Source: Clostridia bacterium (GTDB lineage: Bacteria; Bacillota_E; SLMV01; PUMD01). Taken from it: a stretch of DNA of 17,831 nucleotides. This document shows positions 1 through 7,631 of the stretch, in pieces. The stretch covers positions 1 through 17,831 of the forward strand of contig PWUC01000128.1 of the NCBI GenBank assembly GCA_003562655.1, given 5' to 3'. Under the pieces are notes generated by a model. That model did not search any database. It saw nothing but the letters and a program-made list of their open reading frames with translations, and was not told the DNA's origin. How positions within the stretch are numbered: position 1 is the first letter of the stretch; every line of letters begins with the position of its first letter. A program made the translations under genes and the position numbers.

Positions 1-527
1 CTCCGGGCAATGTCGCCGCCGGTCATCCCGATGTCGTAGGGTAAGCTCCATCGAAGGACCACACCATAATGTAAAGGCCGTTTGTGAACTCGCTTCTGCA
101 GCCGTCGTCTCTGAACAGGCAGGCGTCCCCTGAACCGGCATCGGCCGCGTATGGGCCGCAAAACCTCACCCGCGTTCTCACCGTCATGCCCCTTCCCCCC
201 AATGCGGCCCCACCGCAGCGCCCCGGATCCCCCGCTGCAGCATCCCCAGGCCCACACAGGGGGATTTCTCCAGCACCCGGCCCGAATCCTTCCGCTGCAC
301 GTGGCGTCGGGGTCTGCCGGGGGAACTCGGAACCGGACCGGGCGACCCCTCGGGACCCGGGGGCCGGGAGGCAGGTGGTCCGCGTGCACGCCGGATGGCC
401 GGGCACCTACAGGGGCCGTCCGCCATCAGTTGAACCGGGAGCGGTTAGAGCGCCAGGGATGACTCGCGGCGTGGGATCAGCTCGAGACAAGGGCAAGGGC
501 GTCGGTGGGATGCGGCCGGCGGCGACC
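1..527. other. Region without a confident gene, downstream of gatD
   Basis: This stretch follows the gatD stop codon on the minus strand. ORFs in all frames are rich in Pro, Arg and Gly and look like GC-driven noise. The only mildly suggestive piece is a 54-residue minus-strand ORF (23-187) whose ATG follows a GGGAAGGGG-like ribosome site and overlaps the stop of a preceding short ORF. A different minus-strand frame at 1-57 reads LPYDIGMTGGDIAR and runs off the window edge; it could be the beginning or middle of a neighbouring gene. I looked for RNase P, tmRNA and SRP RNA signatures and saw none. I see no convincing factor-independent terminator after gatD. Confidence 0.5.
23..187 (-). CDS. 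Doubtful small ORF, 54 residues
   Basis: A short minus-strand ORF with an ATG start preceded by a purine-rich GGGAAGGGG stretch at suitable spacing. Its ATG overlaps the TGA of another short ORF in an ATGA arrangement. The product has three cysteines and an aromatic C-terminal half (NGLYIMVWSFDGAYP). I recognise no family. The composition is less noise-like than its surroundings, but it has no support beyond that and could be chance in GC-rich DNA. Confidence 0.15.
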   Translation of the reverse strand: MTVRTRVRFCGPYAADAGSGDACLFRDDGCRSEFTNGLYIMVWSFDGAYPTTSG

Positions 528-1292
528 TCAGGCCGGGCCGGCTCCCCGCTGCTCCTCCCTGATTCCCGCCCTTCGGAGGGCGGTGCGGTGGGCGGCCCAC
601 TCGATCTCGTCGTCCAGGGGCACCAGCTGGAAATCGGGATGCCGCCTCTGGAGCCCGCGGGTGAGGATCAGGTCCGCCAGGTGGGGGTTCTTGGGCAGAA
701 GGGAACCGTGCAGGTAGGTCCCGAAGGCGCTCCGGTGCACGCACCCCTCGGTTCCGTCGCGGCCGTTGTTGCCGTCGCCGGCCAGCACCGTGCCCAGGGG
801 CCGGGCATTTGCGCCCAGCTGCGTCCGGCCCGCGTGGTTTTCAAAACCAACCAGGGTCCCGGGGGGCGGCAGATGGGGTGACCTCACCACGGCATTGCCG
901 ATGAGGCGGCTGTCCGAGGCCCGCGTCTGCATGTCAAAGATGCCGACACCGGTCATCTCGGCACCGTCGGCGGCCAGGTACCGCTCCCCGAGGAGCTGGT
1001 AGCCTCCACAGACGGCGAGCAGCGCAACGCCCCGCTCCACCGCCTCCCTCAGGGCCTCTCCCTTTTCCGTCAGATCGCGCCAGATGATCCGCTGCTCGCG
1101 ATCCTGTCCCCCGCCGACGAAGATCACATCGTGGGCCGCGGGAGAGAGGGGCTCGCCCACGGTGACCGGCTGCACCGTCACATCGAGGTCGCGCCAGCGG
1201 CAACGCTGGTACAGGGCCATGACGTTGCCCTGATCACCATACAGATTCATGACGTCGGGATACAAATGGCATATCCTCACCTGCACCTTCAT
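528..1292 (-). CDS. gatD: GatD-type glutamine amidotransferase, lipid II amidation
   Basis: This is a CobB/CobQ-like class I glutamine amidotransferase of 254 residues. With MurT it supplies ammonia from glutamine to amidate the alpha-carboxylate of the D-Glu residue of lipid II, giving D-isoglutamine in peptidoglycan; the pair acts in the cytoplasm at the membrane. The nucleophile is Cys95 in LLAVCGGYQLLG, and the catalytic His is His195 in GTYLHGSLLPKNP. The N-terminal HLYPDVMNLYGDQGN stretch and the GGGQDREQ motif near residue 60 are typical of GatD. The ATG at 1292 overlaps the murT stop in an ATGA junction, so the two are translationally coupled. The longer reading frame upstream is only murT read in another frame. 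Family assignment is strong; the activity is inferred from the family and the pairing. Confidence 0.93.
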   Translation of the reverse strand: MKVQVRICHLYPDVMNLYGDQGNVMALYQRCRWRDLDVTVQPVTVGEPLSPAAHDVIFVGGGQDREQRIIWRDLTEKGEALREAVERGVALLAVCGGYQLLGERYLAADGAEMTGVGIFDMQTRASDSRLIGNAVVRSPHLPPPGTLVGFENHAGRTQLGANARPLGTVLAGDGNNGRDGTEGCVHRSAFGTYLHGSLLPKNPHLADLILTRGLQRRHPDFQLVPLDDEIEWAAHRTALRRAGIREEQRGAGPA

Positions 1293-2716
1293 GATCCCTC
1301 CCACATCCGGCTGACCAGTCCGCGTTCCACCAGGCTCTGTCGCAGGCCCAGCATGGCTGTGTAGGTGGGCATGACGTAGACGGGGATCTTTCCCTCGCTC
1401 AGCTCCAGGGCGGCGCCTGCGGCCTCCTGCAGGCCGGGCTGCACCCGTATGTTGTCCAGGGAGACCCCGGCATACTTCAGCCTGACCGCCATGTCCTCGG
1501 CGCGGCGACCGCTCACGATGAACTGGACCTGTTCCCGGGCGGCAAAGCGGCTGAAGTCCACGTCCCACAGCCAGGAGATGTCCGTGCCGTCGGCCAGGTG
1601 GTCATTGATCGCCAGCAGCATCACCGCCGGCCCCCCGGACTCCGCGACGGTCCGCAGCACCTCGGTGAATCCCACCGGGTTCTTGACCAGGGCCAGCATC
1701 AGCTCTCCCCCGGGAAGGCTCACCCTCTCCATGCGTCCGAACACGCCGGAGAAGGCCTCCAGGCCCCCGGTGATGGCGTCTGAGTCCAGCCCCAGGGCCG
1801 CCGCTGCAGCGGCTGCGGCCAGGGCATTGTAGGCGTTGTAGGTGCCGGGAATCCTTAAAAAGACCTCCAGGGTCTCACCGGCAGCCGGCAGGTCCCCGCC
1901 GAGGCAGATCCGCAGGTCCGTTCCCTCCGCGCCCCCACCCCCGGTGATTTCCCCCGAGACGTCGACGGGCGGCCTCTCGAAACCGCAGCTGCAACAGAGG
2001 TAGTCGCCCAGGTGACCGTAGGTGGTGCCCCGGTAGCGGAGCCTGACGCCGCACCGGGGGCAGAACTGCACGTCACGCGGTGAGCCGTCCCCCCCCTCGC
2101 CTTCCCGGGCCCGGGGACGCAGCCCGAAGAGCAGGGGCCGGGATGAGGAGGACACCTCGCCGGCCAGGCCGGCGGCCAGGGGGTCGTCGGCGTTGATGCA
2201 CACGGGCCCCGACGCGTGAGCCAGCGAATCGCGCACCAGCGCCACGGTGCGATCCAGCTCCCCGAATCTGTCCAGCTGATCGCGAAAGAAATTGGTGATG
2301 ATGGTCAGCCCGGGCCGGAGCCGGGGGGTGATCAGGGGCATGGTGGCCTCGTCGACCTCGATGACCAGGGCATCCGTCGCAAGTTCACCCGAAAGGTCCG
2401 CGTGTTCGACGAGGGTGGTGGCTACGCCGGAAAGCAGGTTGGCGCCGCTGATGTTTCTGACTGTCTTCAGGCCCGCCCGCTGCAGGATGGAACCTAAAAG
2501 GGCCGCGGTGGTGGTCTTGCCGTTGGTGCCGCTGATGACAGCCCTCACCCGGGTGACCGAGCTGGAGATCTGACCGATCAGGGCGGGCTGTAGGAGCAAG
2601 GAGACGCGCCCCGGCAACGTGGTGCCGGAACGACCGAGGAGCCGCAGGAGTTTTATCAGGACTTTACCGGCCGCGATTGCTGCTGTGAGGCGAAGACGCA
2701 ATGGGGACTCCTCCAT
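1289..2716 (-). CDS. murT: MurT, lipid II isoglutaminyl synthase ligase subunit
   Basis: This is a Mur-ligase-like protein of 475 residues, about the usual MurT length. It activates the D-Glu carboxylate of lipid II with ATP, and GatD delivers ammonia to it. Visible features in order are a hydrophobic N-terminal segment, the Mur ligase P-loop GTNGKTTT (63-70), NFFRDQLDRFGE (142-153), and a four-cysteine zinc ribbon inserted in the central domain (Cys219, Cys222, then the Cys241-Cys244 cluster in CCSC). The C-terminal MurT domain (DUF1727) starts near 285 with PGTYNAYNALAA and contains VKNPVGF and WLWDVDFSRF. Its ATG lies 15 bases after the stop of the small membrane protein gene; the site just ahead is G-rich (GGGGG) but close to the ATG. 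The stop overlaps gatD. MurT/GatD occurs mainly in Bacillota and Actinomycetota. Confidence 0.94.
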   Translation of the reverse strand: MEESPLRLRLTAAIAAGKVLIKLLRLLGRSGTTLPGRVSLLLQPALIGQISSSVTRVRAVISGTNGKTTTAALLGSILQRAGLKTVRNISGANLLSGVATTLVEHADLSGELATDALVIEVDEATMPLITPRLRPGLTIITNFFRDQLDRFGELDRTVALVRDSLAHASGPVCINADDPLAAGLAGEVSSSSRPLLFGLRPRAREGEGGDGSPRDVQFCPRCGVRLRYRGTTYGHLGDYLCCSCGFERPPVDVSGEITGGGGAEGTDLRICLGGDLPAAGETLEVFLRIPGTYNAYNALAAAAAAAALGLDSDAITGGLEAFSGVFGRMERVSLPGGELMLALVKNPVGFTEVLRTVAESGGPAVMLLAINDHLADGTDISWLWDVDFSRFAAREQVQFIVSGRRAEDMAVRLKYAGVSLDNIRVQPGLQEAAGAALELSEGKIPVYVMPTYTAMLGLRQSLVERGLVSRMWEGS

Positions 2717-2731
2717 ATCCCCCGGGGCGGG

Positions 2732-2947
2732 CTATATGCTCAGGATCACCTGGACCACCCCGAACAGGAGCCAGAAAGCCCCGATCCAGGTCCAGTCGCG
2801 CTGCTGCTTGCTGAGCCGCTCCTCGGGGTCGTCATCGTCGGCATACTTCTCCTGCATCCGCTCGATGAACCAGTCAGATCTGGAGACGTACAGGCAGGCC
2901 CCACCCACGACGAGGCTGAACGCGCCGATCAAACCAGAGGATAGCAT
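2732..2947 (-). CDS. Small membrane protein with two TM helices, function unknown
   Basis: The 71-residue product has a hydrophobic helix at about residues 3-22, a charged acidic loop (residues 29-50, including ADDDDPEER), and a second hydrophobic helix at about 53-71 (WTWIGAFWLLFGVVQVILSI). I do not recognise the family. The ATG at 2947 is preceded by GGAGAGGAAGG at good spacing. The same frame stays open further upstream, but that extension would translate straight through the tRNA gene at 2998-3075, so it is rejected. The gene sits 15 bases ahead of murT and may be co-transcribed with murT and gatD, which hints at an envelope role; that link is only by context. Confidence 0.7.
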   Translation of the reverse strand: MLSSGLIGAFSLVVGGACLYVSRSDWFIERMQEKYADDDDPEERLSKQQRDWTWIGAFWLLFGVVQVILSI

Positions 2948-2997
2948 TGGACCTTCCTCTCCGACCTCCGCTTGAAAACTGAGGCCAAACAATGAAA

Positions 2998-3075
2998 TGG
3001 TCGGGATGGCGAGATTTGAACTCGCGACCTCCGCGTCCCGAACGCGGCGCCCTGACCAAACTGGGCCACATCCCG
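2998..3075 (-). tRNA. tRNA-Pro (anticodon CGG), CCA encoded
   Basis: A full cloverleaf can be read on the minus strand. The acceptor stem pairs CGGGATG (5' end at 3075) with CATCCCG, followed by discriminator A at 3001 and an encoded CCA (2998-3000). The anticodon arm is CCGCG-TTCGGGA-CGCGG, with CGG at the anticodon position, reading proline codon CCG. The T arm is GCGAG-TTCAAAT-CTCGC. CCG should be a common proline codon in such GC-rich DNA, so a dedicated CGG tRNA is expected. It lies between the Nudix gene and the small membrane protein gene, in the same direction as both. I see no strong dedicated promoter in the 40 bases upstream, so it may be processed from a longer transcript. Confidence 0.96.
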
Positions 3076-3115
3076 ACATCAACACCACGGTGCATAGGTT
3101 TCACCTGAGATGATT

Positions 3116-3559
3116 CTAACCCTTACCCGGTTCGCAGTCAACATCGGGACCCCCCAGGGCGATCCGCTCCAGGCCCCGCCGGTAGATCTGCAGCATGTCC
3201 TCGTAGTCACAGTGGTCGAGAAAATCCCCGGCGCCGACCCACCGGGCCTCTGCCACTTCACCCGGGGCGGGCCGCAGGTCCAGAGTCCGGGCCTCCGCCA
3301 GGTAGTAGGTGACGGTCTTGTGCCGCAGGAGCCCGCGGGACCAGAAGCGGTACTGCACCTGGCCGAGGGGCTCGAGGATCTCGGCGCGAACCCCGGTCTC
3401 CTCCTCGACCTCCCTGGCCGCCGCCTCGGGAGGGGTCTCCTGCGGCTCGATCTCGCCCTTTGGCAGGGTCCACCTCCCGAAGCGGTCCCTTATGACCAGA
3501 AGGCCGCGGGGGCCGAAGACCACCGCCCCGGCCGACCTCCTGAGGTCATCCTCAGCCAC
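3116..3559 (-). CDS. Nudix hydrolase
   Basis: A single-domain Nudix protein of 147 residues, expected to hydrolyse a nucleoside diphosphate linked to another group using Mg2+ or Mn2+. The Nudix box runs from Gly35 to Val57: GEIEPQE, seven residues, then REVEEETGV, matching G-x5-E-x7-REUxEExGU exactly. The N-terminal part (SAGAVVFGPRGLLVIRDRFGRWTLPKG) resembles house-cleaning or diadenosine-polyphosphate-type Nudix enzymes, but the substrate cannot be read from sequence. The start is GTG, with GGAGGTG five bases upstream. It begins 15 bases after the stop of the CBS-ACT gene and is probably in the same transcript. Confidence 0.9.
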   Translation of the reverse strand: MAEDDLRRSAGAVVFGPRGLLVIRDRFGRWTLPKGEIEPQETPPEAAAREVEEETGVRAEILEPLGQVQYRFWSRGLLRHKTVTYYLAEARTLDLRPAPGEVAEARWVGAGDFLDHCDYEDMLQIYRRGLERIALGGPDVDCEPGKG

Positions 3560-3574
3560 CCGGCACCTCCAGCG

Positions 3575-4207
3575 TCACTCCCAGACCTGCGAAACGTGCA
3601 GCACCCGGTAGCCGGCCTGCCGCATACAGTCCACCACTTCCTTGGGTTGGTTCGTCTTGAGACGGACGATCACGTTGCCCAGGCTGACGTCGCGGTGAAC
3701 CAGGGTGGCGATGCTGGCGATGCTCTCATCGCAGGACTTGATGATCTGGGCGATGTCCGCCAGGACCCCGGTCCGGTCGGGAGCGACCAGGGTGATCCGG
3801 CTCCCGGGCTCTGTGAACCCCATCATCTCAACGAACATCCTGCCCACATCGGCCTGGGTGATGATGCCCACCAGCGCGCCGGTACTGGCGGTGACGGGCA
3901 GCGCGTAGTAGTCTTCCCTGTACATGATCGTGGCGGCTTCTTCCAGTACGTCGTCCTCCGAGATGCTGGTGATTTCCGTTGTCATGATGTCGGCAACCAT
4001 GGCCTCCCTCACGGACTCCAACTCGCGCCCGCCCAGGAGCTGGGACGCGATGTCAAAGGCCGTGATGATGCCCACCAGCGCTCTTTTTTTGTCCCGGATC
4101 GGTATCGCCTCATACCCTTCATTCTGCATGAGCTTCCAGACGGAATCCAGACTGTCATCGGGCGCGACGGTCCTGACCTGTCGCGTCATGGCACTTCCAA
4201 CAAACAT
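3575..4207 (-). CDS. CBS-CBS-ACT domain protein (AcuB-like architecture)
   Basis: The 210-residue protein has two CBS domains (about 4-58 and 70-128) followed by an ACT-like domain (about 136-208, ITLVAPDRTGVLADIAQII). CBS pairs bind adenosyl ligands such as AMP, ATP or SAM, and ACT domains bind small effectors such as amino acids, so this is a likely metabolic sensor or regulator. The same domain order is found in AcuB of Bacillus, but there is no acetoin or acetyl-CoA synthetase acu cluster here, so the symbol is withheld. A GTG at 4216 would add three residues, but it overlaps the GAGGGGGG ribosome site; the ATG at 4207 sits eight bases after that site and is preferred. It is 40 bases downstream of the nitroreductase gene, in the same direction. 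Confidence 0.88.
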   Translation of the reverse strand: MFVGSAMTRQVRTVAPDDSLDSVWKLMQNEGYEAIPIRDKKRALVGIITAFDIASQLLGGRELESVREAMVADIMTTEITSISEDDVLEEAATIMYREDYYALPVTASTGALVGIITQADVGRMFVEMMGFTEPGSRITLVAPDRTGVLADIAQIIKSCDESIASIATLVHRDVSLGNVIVRLKTNQPKEVVDCMRQAGYRVLHVSQVWE

Positions 4208-4215
4208 GCCGAACA

Positions 4216-4223
4216 CCCCCCTC
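4216..4223 (-). promoter_or_regulatory. Ribosome binding site deciding the CBS-ACT start
   Basis: GAGGGGGG on the minus strand, eight bases before the ATG at 4207. A GTG at 4214-4216 shares its first base with this site and so cannot use it, which favours the ATG. Confidence 0.6.
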
Positions 4224-4247
4224 TGGCTGATCTTTCAACTGCCGGCA

Positions 4248-5096
4248 CTATTCCGTATTCTCCGCTTCGGGGGCAGAACCCTTCCGCGGCACGTCACCTG
4301 ACACATCGATTCCCTGCTCCCTCAACAGCTCCACCAGGTGGCCGATGGCCCTTCGCCCCCGGCTGTATTTTCTCGACACGTGCTCTCCCCAGCCGTAGCG
4401 GTCGTAGTCCACGGGATCCTCGACCCCATCCCCGGGCGCGATCCTCGCGTCCAGACGCCGGTAGTAGCCCTCGCGGATCAGGCCCGCATCCATGACCTCC
4501 AGGGCCGCCTCCACGCCCTCCTCCGTCAGATCGCGATAGCGGTCCCAGTGAAGGACGCATTCCAGCGGTATCCTCGGCCGGGGCGGCGGGCTCTCCGCCG
4601 GGTAGCCCAGCACCATCCCCACCAGGGGGTAGACCCGCTCCGGCAGGGAGAACAGCGCCCCCAGCTGCCGGGCGAGAAAGGGAGCGGCCCCCAGGAAGCA
4701 GCTGCCCAGCCCGCAGGCCTCGGCGGCCAGGACCATGTTCTGCCCCATGTAGGCGACGTCCTGGATCCCCAGAAACAGCATGCTGAGATCATCGGTGTGA
4801 TTCTTTCGCCCCCGGGCCTCGATGAACTTCTCCAGCCTGCGGAAATCGATGCACAGCAGGGCAAAGACCGGCGCCGCCCGGGGAAGGCGGCCGAAGAGCT
4901 CGCCCAGCTGCTCGCGCGTCGCGGGATCTGACGTCACCACCACCGAGTACATCTGGCCGGTGAAGGGCGCCTGCTGGCCCGCCCGCACCACCTTCTCGAT
5001 GACGGATGCGGGCACCTCCCGCTTTTCGAAACGTCGGACGCTGGCCCTCGTCATCATGTTCTCTATCGGCGAGATCTCGCCCCAGTGCTCCTTCAT
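4248..5096 (-). CDS. Nitroreductase-family flavoprotein (NfsA-like)
   Basis: A 282-residue FMN-dependent NAD(P)H oxidoreductase of the nitroreductase fold. Family marks are the N-terminal RASVRRF motif (17-23, FMN phosphate binding), QQAPFTGQ (41-48), the helix AYMGQNMVLAAEACGLGSC, GLGSCFLGA (129-137) and LVGMVLGYPAE (158-168). The C-terminal part (about 185-282) is a charged extension with YYRRLDARI and HVSRKYSRGRR, reminiscent of the NfsA/Frp branch but longer than in minimal 200-residue family members. The physiological substrate is unknown; members reduce nitro compounds, quinones or flavins. Its ATG overlaps the stop of the threonine-synthase-like gene (ATGA), so the two are translationally coupled and probably work together or at least at matched levels. 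Confidence 0.87.
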   Translation of the reverse strand: MKEHWGEISPIENMMTRASVRRFEKREVPASVIEKVVRAGQQAPFTGQMYSVVVTSDPATREQLGELFGRLPRAAPVFALLCIDFRRLEKFIEARGRKNHTDDLSMLFLGIQDVAYMGQNMVLAAEACGLGSCFLGAAPFLARQLGALFSLPERVYPLVGMVLGYPAESPPPRPRIPLECVLHWDRYRDLTEEGVEAALEVMDAGLIREGYYRRLDARIAPGDGVEDPVDYDRYGWGEHVSRKYSRGRRAIGHLVELLREQGIDVSGDVPRKGSAPEAENTE

Positions 5097-6319
5097 GTCC
5101 CTGCTCCCCCGTCAATGATGATGTCCCCTTCCACCTCCAGCACCGGAAGGTCCACGTCCACCACCTCCGAATATTTCAGGCCCGTTCCGGTGTTGATGAT
5201 CATGATCTCGTCGGAGGGGTTGAGCAGCCCGTCGGAGATCATGCTCGAGACCGCCGCGACACAGGCCGCACCCTCGGGGCACATGAAGAGTCCCTCGGTC
5301 CTCGCGACCAGGCGCATCGCCTCCAGGATCTGCTCGTCGGAGACTGCAACTGCCCGCCCGCCGCTCTCATACAGCGCGTCCAGCACCAGGAAATCCCCCA
5401 GGGCCTTGGGGACGCGGATTCCCCCGGCCAGGGTCCTGGCTCCCTCCCAGAAGTCCGAATCGCGGCGACCCTCCTCAAAGGCCCGCACCAGGGGCGCACA
5501 GCCCTCCGACTGCACCGCGATCATCCGGGGACGCTCCGGGCCGATCCAGCCGATGGCCTCCAGCTCCTCCAGGGCCTTCCATATCCCGATCAGCCCGACG
5601 CCTCCGCCGGCCGGATACACCACCGCGTCGGGGACCCTCCAGCCCAGCTGCTGGGCCAGCTCCAGGCCCATCGTCTTCTTGCCCTCGATCCGGTAGGGCT
5701 CCTTCAGGGTGGAGACATCAAACCACCCGTATCGCTCGCAGGCCCGGCCGATGATGGCCCCGGCGTCAGAGATCAGGCCCCTCACCAGGTAAGTCCCGGC
5801 GCCGAAGAGGGAGCACTCCTGCTGGGTGAGCAGGGGAGCGTCCTGGGGCATGGCCACGACGCAGTCGATCCCGGCCCGGGCGGCGTAGGCCGCCCAGGCC
5901 CCGCCCGCATTGCCCGCGGTGGGCATCGCAACGGTCGCCGCACCCAGATGCCGGGCCATGGAGACGCCGCAGGAGGCCCCGCGGGCCTTGAAGGTGCCCG
6001 TCGGGTTGAAGCCCTCGTCCTTCAGCGACAGGGCCCGGGCGCCAATCTTTTGTCCCACCCCGGGAAGGGAAAAGATGGGCGTCATCCCCTCTCCCAGGCT
6101 CACGATCTCGTCGACCGGCACGGGCAGAAACCTGTGAAAGCGCCACATGTCCCCCCGCCCCGACTCCATCTGGGCCCTGTCGACGTCCGCCCCCAGGGCA
6201 TCCAGGTCGTAGCGGACCAAAAGAGGAGAACCGCATTCGCACAGGTTCTGAAGCCGGCCCGCATCGAGCTGTTCCCCGCACCGGGGGCACTCCAGGTGAC
6301 TCAGGTATGTCACGATCAT
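5093..6319 (-). CDS. Threonine-synthase-like PLP enzyme with N-terminal zinc ribbon
   Basis: A fold-type II PLP enzyme of 408 residues. A short N-terminal zinc ribbon (Cys11, Cys14, Cys27, Cys29 in CPRCG and CECG) is followed by SLGEGMTP (74-81), the PLP lysine Lys111 in NPTGTFKARG, PTAGNAGGAWAA (133-144), which binds substrate carboxylate and phosphate, and the PLP-phosphate loop YPAGGGVGLIG (235-245). Threonine synthase converts O-phosphohomoserine to threonine. Archaeal and Gram-positive enzymes share this size and the CxxC start. However, no threonine pathway gene is adjacent, and related family members include other lyases and synthases, so the exact reaction is open. The ATG has GGAGAGGAAG upstream. 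It starts 21 bases after the CoA-transferase stop and overlaps the nitroreductase start. Confidence 0.85.
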   Translation of the reverse strand: MIVTYLSHLECPRCGEQLDAGRLQNLCECGSPLLVRYDLDALGADVDRAQMESGRGDMWRFHRFLPVPVDEIVSLGEGMTPIFSLPGVGQKIGARALSLKDEGFNPTGTFKARGASCGVSMARHLGAATVAMPTAGNAGGAWAAYAARAGIDCVVAMPQDAPLLTQQECSLFGAGTYLVRGLISDAGAIIGRACERYGWFDVSTLKEPYRIEGKKTMGLELAQQLGWRVPDAVVYPAGGGVGLIGIWKALEELEAIGWIGPERPRMIAVQSEGCAPLVRAFEEGRRDSDFWEGARTLAGGIRVPKALGDFLVLDALYESGGRAVAVSDEQILEAMRLVARTEGLFMCPEGAACVAAVSSMISDGLLNPSDEIMIINTGTGLKYSEVVDVDLPVLEVEGDIIIDGGAGT

Positions 6320-6340
6320 CTTCCTCTCCCCAGATCATTT

Positions 6341-7537
6341 TCAGCCTTCAGGGAACGCCACCACGCCCCGCCGGGCGAGTTCTCTGACCCGGTCCTCTCC
6401 GTAACCCAGGCCCTCCAGGATCTGCCGGGTGTGCTCCCCCAGGAGGGGAGGTGGCGTCCGGACATCCCCCGGGGTGCGCGAGAACCTGACCGGCACGCCC
6501 AGGGCCTCGATCTGGCCCTCCTCGGGGTGTCGGACCGTCCGCAGCATCTCGCGGTGCAGCACCTGCGGGTCGGCGAACACATCCTCCAGGGTGTACACCG
6601 GGCCGCAGGGCACGCGGTGCTCCTGCAGCAGCTGGAGCCACTCGTCCCGGGTCCGCGTCTTCATGACCCGGGTGATCCGCTGCACCAGGGACTCGCGGTT
6701 CTCGACGCGGTCGGAACCGGTCGCATACCTCGGATCCCCGGGGTCGATTCCCACCAGGGGCGCAAACTGCCTCCACAACGAATCATTGCCGACGGTGACG
6801 TTGATCCAGCCGTCGGACGTGGGAAAGGACTGGTAGGGGACAATGCTGGGATGGGCCGAGGCCCTACGGGGAGGAAGCCGGCCGCTGGCGAAAAAATAGT
6901 GGGCCATGTAGGTCATCCATGAGACCTGCACATCCATCATGCTGACATCGATGTACTGGCCCCGACCCGACCTCTCGCGCTCCAGCAGGGCGGCACAGAT
7001 GGAAAAGGCCGCCTCCATTCCGGCGCCTATGTCGGCGACGGCCACACCGACCCGGATGGGCTCGGAACCCTCGGGGCCGGTGATCCCCATCAGGCCTCCC
7101 ATACCCTGCAGGATGGCATCGTAGGCCGCTCGCTCGCGGTAGGGGCCGTCCTGCCCGAAGCCCGAGATCGAACAGTAGACGAGGGCCGGGTGCACCTGCT
7201 GCAGGTCCGGGTAGTCCAGGCCCAGCCGGGCGACGGTGCCCGGGCGGAAGTTCTCCAGCAGCACATCGCACTGCCGCACCAGGTCCCGGGCGATCCTCTG
7301 GCCATCGTCCTCCTTGAGGTTGAGGGCCAGGCTGCGCTTGTTCCGGTTGACGCTGAGGAAGTAGTGACTCTGCTCCCCCACCCAGGGGGGGCCCCAGCTG
7401 CGGGTATCATCACCACCGTCGGGTCGCTCCAGCTTGATCACGTCAGCGCCCAGATCCGCCAGCATCATGCTGCAAAAGGGGCCGGCCAGAACCCTGGAAA
7501 GATCCAGGACCCGGATTCCCTCGAGGGCACCTGTCAC
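6341..7537 (-). CDS. Family III CoA-transferase (CaiB/BaiF type)
   Basis: A 398-residue family III acyl-CoA:carboxylate CoA-transferase, which moves CoA between carboxylic acids through aspartyl anhydride and thioester intermediates; members work as interlocked dimers. Visible marks are LEGIRVLDLSRVLAGPFCSMMLADLGADVIKLE at the start (split here: LDLSRVLAGP and DLGADVIKLE), NRNKRSLALNLK, NFRPGTVARLGLDY and GFGQDGPY. The catalytic Asp is predicted as Asp169 in VGVAVADIGAGM, counting from the start used here. A GTG at 7546 would add three residues but overlaps the GAGAGGTGG ribosome site, so the GTG at 7537 is preferred. The substrate pair is not readable. It follows an acyl-CoA ligase pair by 94 bases, which suggests both act on the same CoA ester pool. 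Confidence 0.9.
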   Translation of the reverse strand: MTGALEGIRVLDLSRVLAGPFCSMMLADLGADVIKLERPDGGDDTRSWGPPWVGEQSHYFLSVNRNKRSLALNLKEDDGQRIARDLVRQCDVLLENFRPGTVARLGLDYPDLQQVHPALVYCSISGFGQDGPYRERAAYDAILQGMGGLMGITGPEGSEPIRVGVAVADIGAGMEAAFSICAALLERERSGRGQYIDVSMMDVQVSWMTYMAHYFFASGRLPPRRASAHPSIVPYQSFPTSDGWINVTVGNDSLWRQFAPLVGIDPGDPRYATGSDRVENRESLVQRITRVMKTRTRDEWLQLLQEHRVPCGPVYTLEDVFADPQVLHREMLRTVRHPEEGQIEALGVPVRFSRTPGDVRTPPPLLGEHTRQILEGLGYGEDRVRELARRGVVAFPEG

Positions 7538-7542
7538 CGCAA

Positions 7543-7551
7543 CCACCTCTC
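7543..7551 (-). promoter_or_regulatory. Ribosome binding site of the CoA-transferase gene
   Basis: GAGAGGTGG on the minus strand, with the AGAGG core eight bases from the GTG at 7537. The alternative GTG at 7546 lies inside this site. Confidence 0.5.
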
Positions 7552-7573
7552 AATCAGATCCCTCCGCCGCAGG

Positions 7574-7590
7574 CCCGGGGCCTCCCCGGG
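7574..7590. repeat. GC hairpin between the alpha-subunit and CoA-transferase genes
   Basis: CCCGGGG and CCCCGGG form a seven-base-pair inverted repeat with a three-base loop in the 94-base gap. It has no T-tract on the minus strand, so it is more likely an RNA-processing or partial attenuation element than a true terminator. In such GC-rich DNA it could also be incidental. Confidence 0.3.
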
Positions 7591-7631
7591 GGCCCGCCGG
7601 GCCGGGTGCATCCATCCGGGGGCGGCCGGCC

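Noticed and set aside
181..430. Structured RNA such as RNase P, SRP RNA or tmRNA in the GC-rich left gap
   Set aside because: I looked for the conserved cores on both strands (GAGGAAAGTCC, the SRP tetraloop region, and the tRNA-like end of tmRNA) and found none.
2998..3075. tRNA gene as an integration site
   Set aside because: No integrase, no repeated tRNA 3' end and no change in gene style is visible on either side within the window.
2732..3088. 118-residue version of the small membrane protein
   Set aside because: The extra N-terminal residues would be translated from the tRNA-Pro gene. The ATG at 2947 has its own good ribosome site.
3110..4495. 461-residue plus-strand ORF
   Set aside because: It is antisense to the Nudix, CBS-ACT and nitroreductase genes and spans their boundaries, with no recognisable domain.
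5006..6922. 638-residue plus-strand ORF
   Set aside because: It lies opposite the threonine-synthase-like and CoA-transferase genes, which have clear motifs, and its product is a low-complexity Pro/Gly/His/Arg mix. It is a GC-driven shadow.
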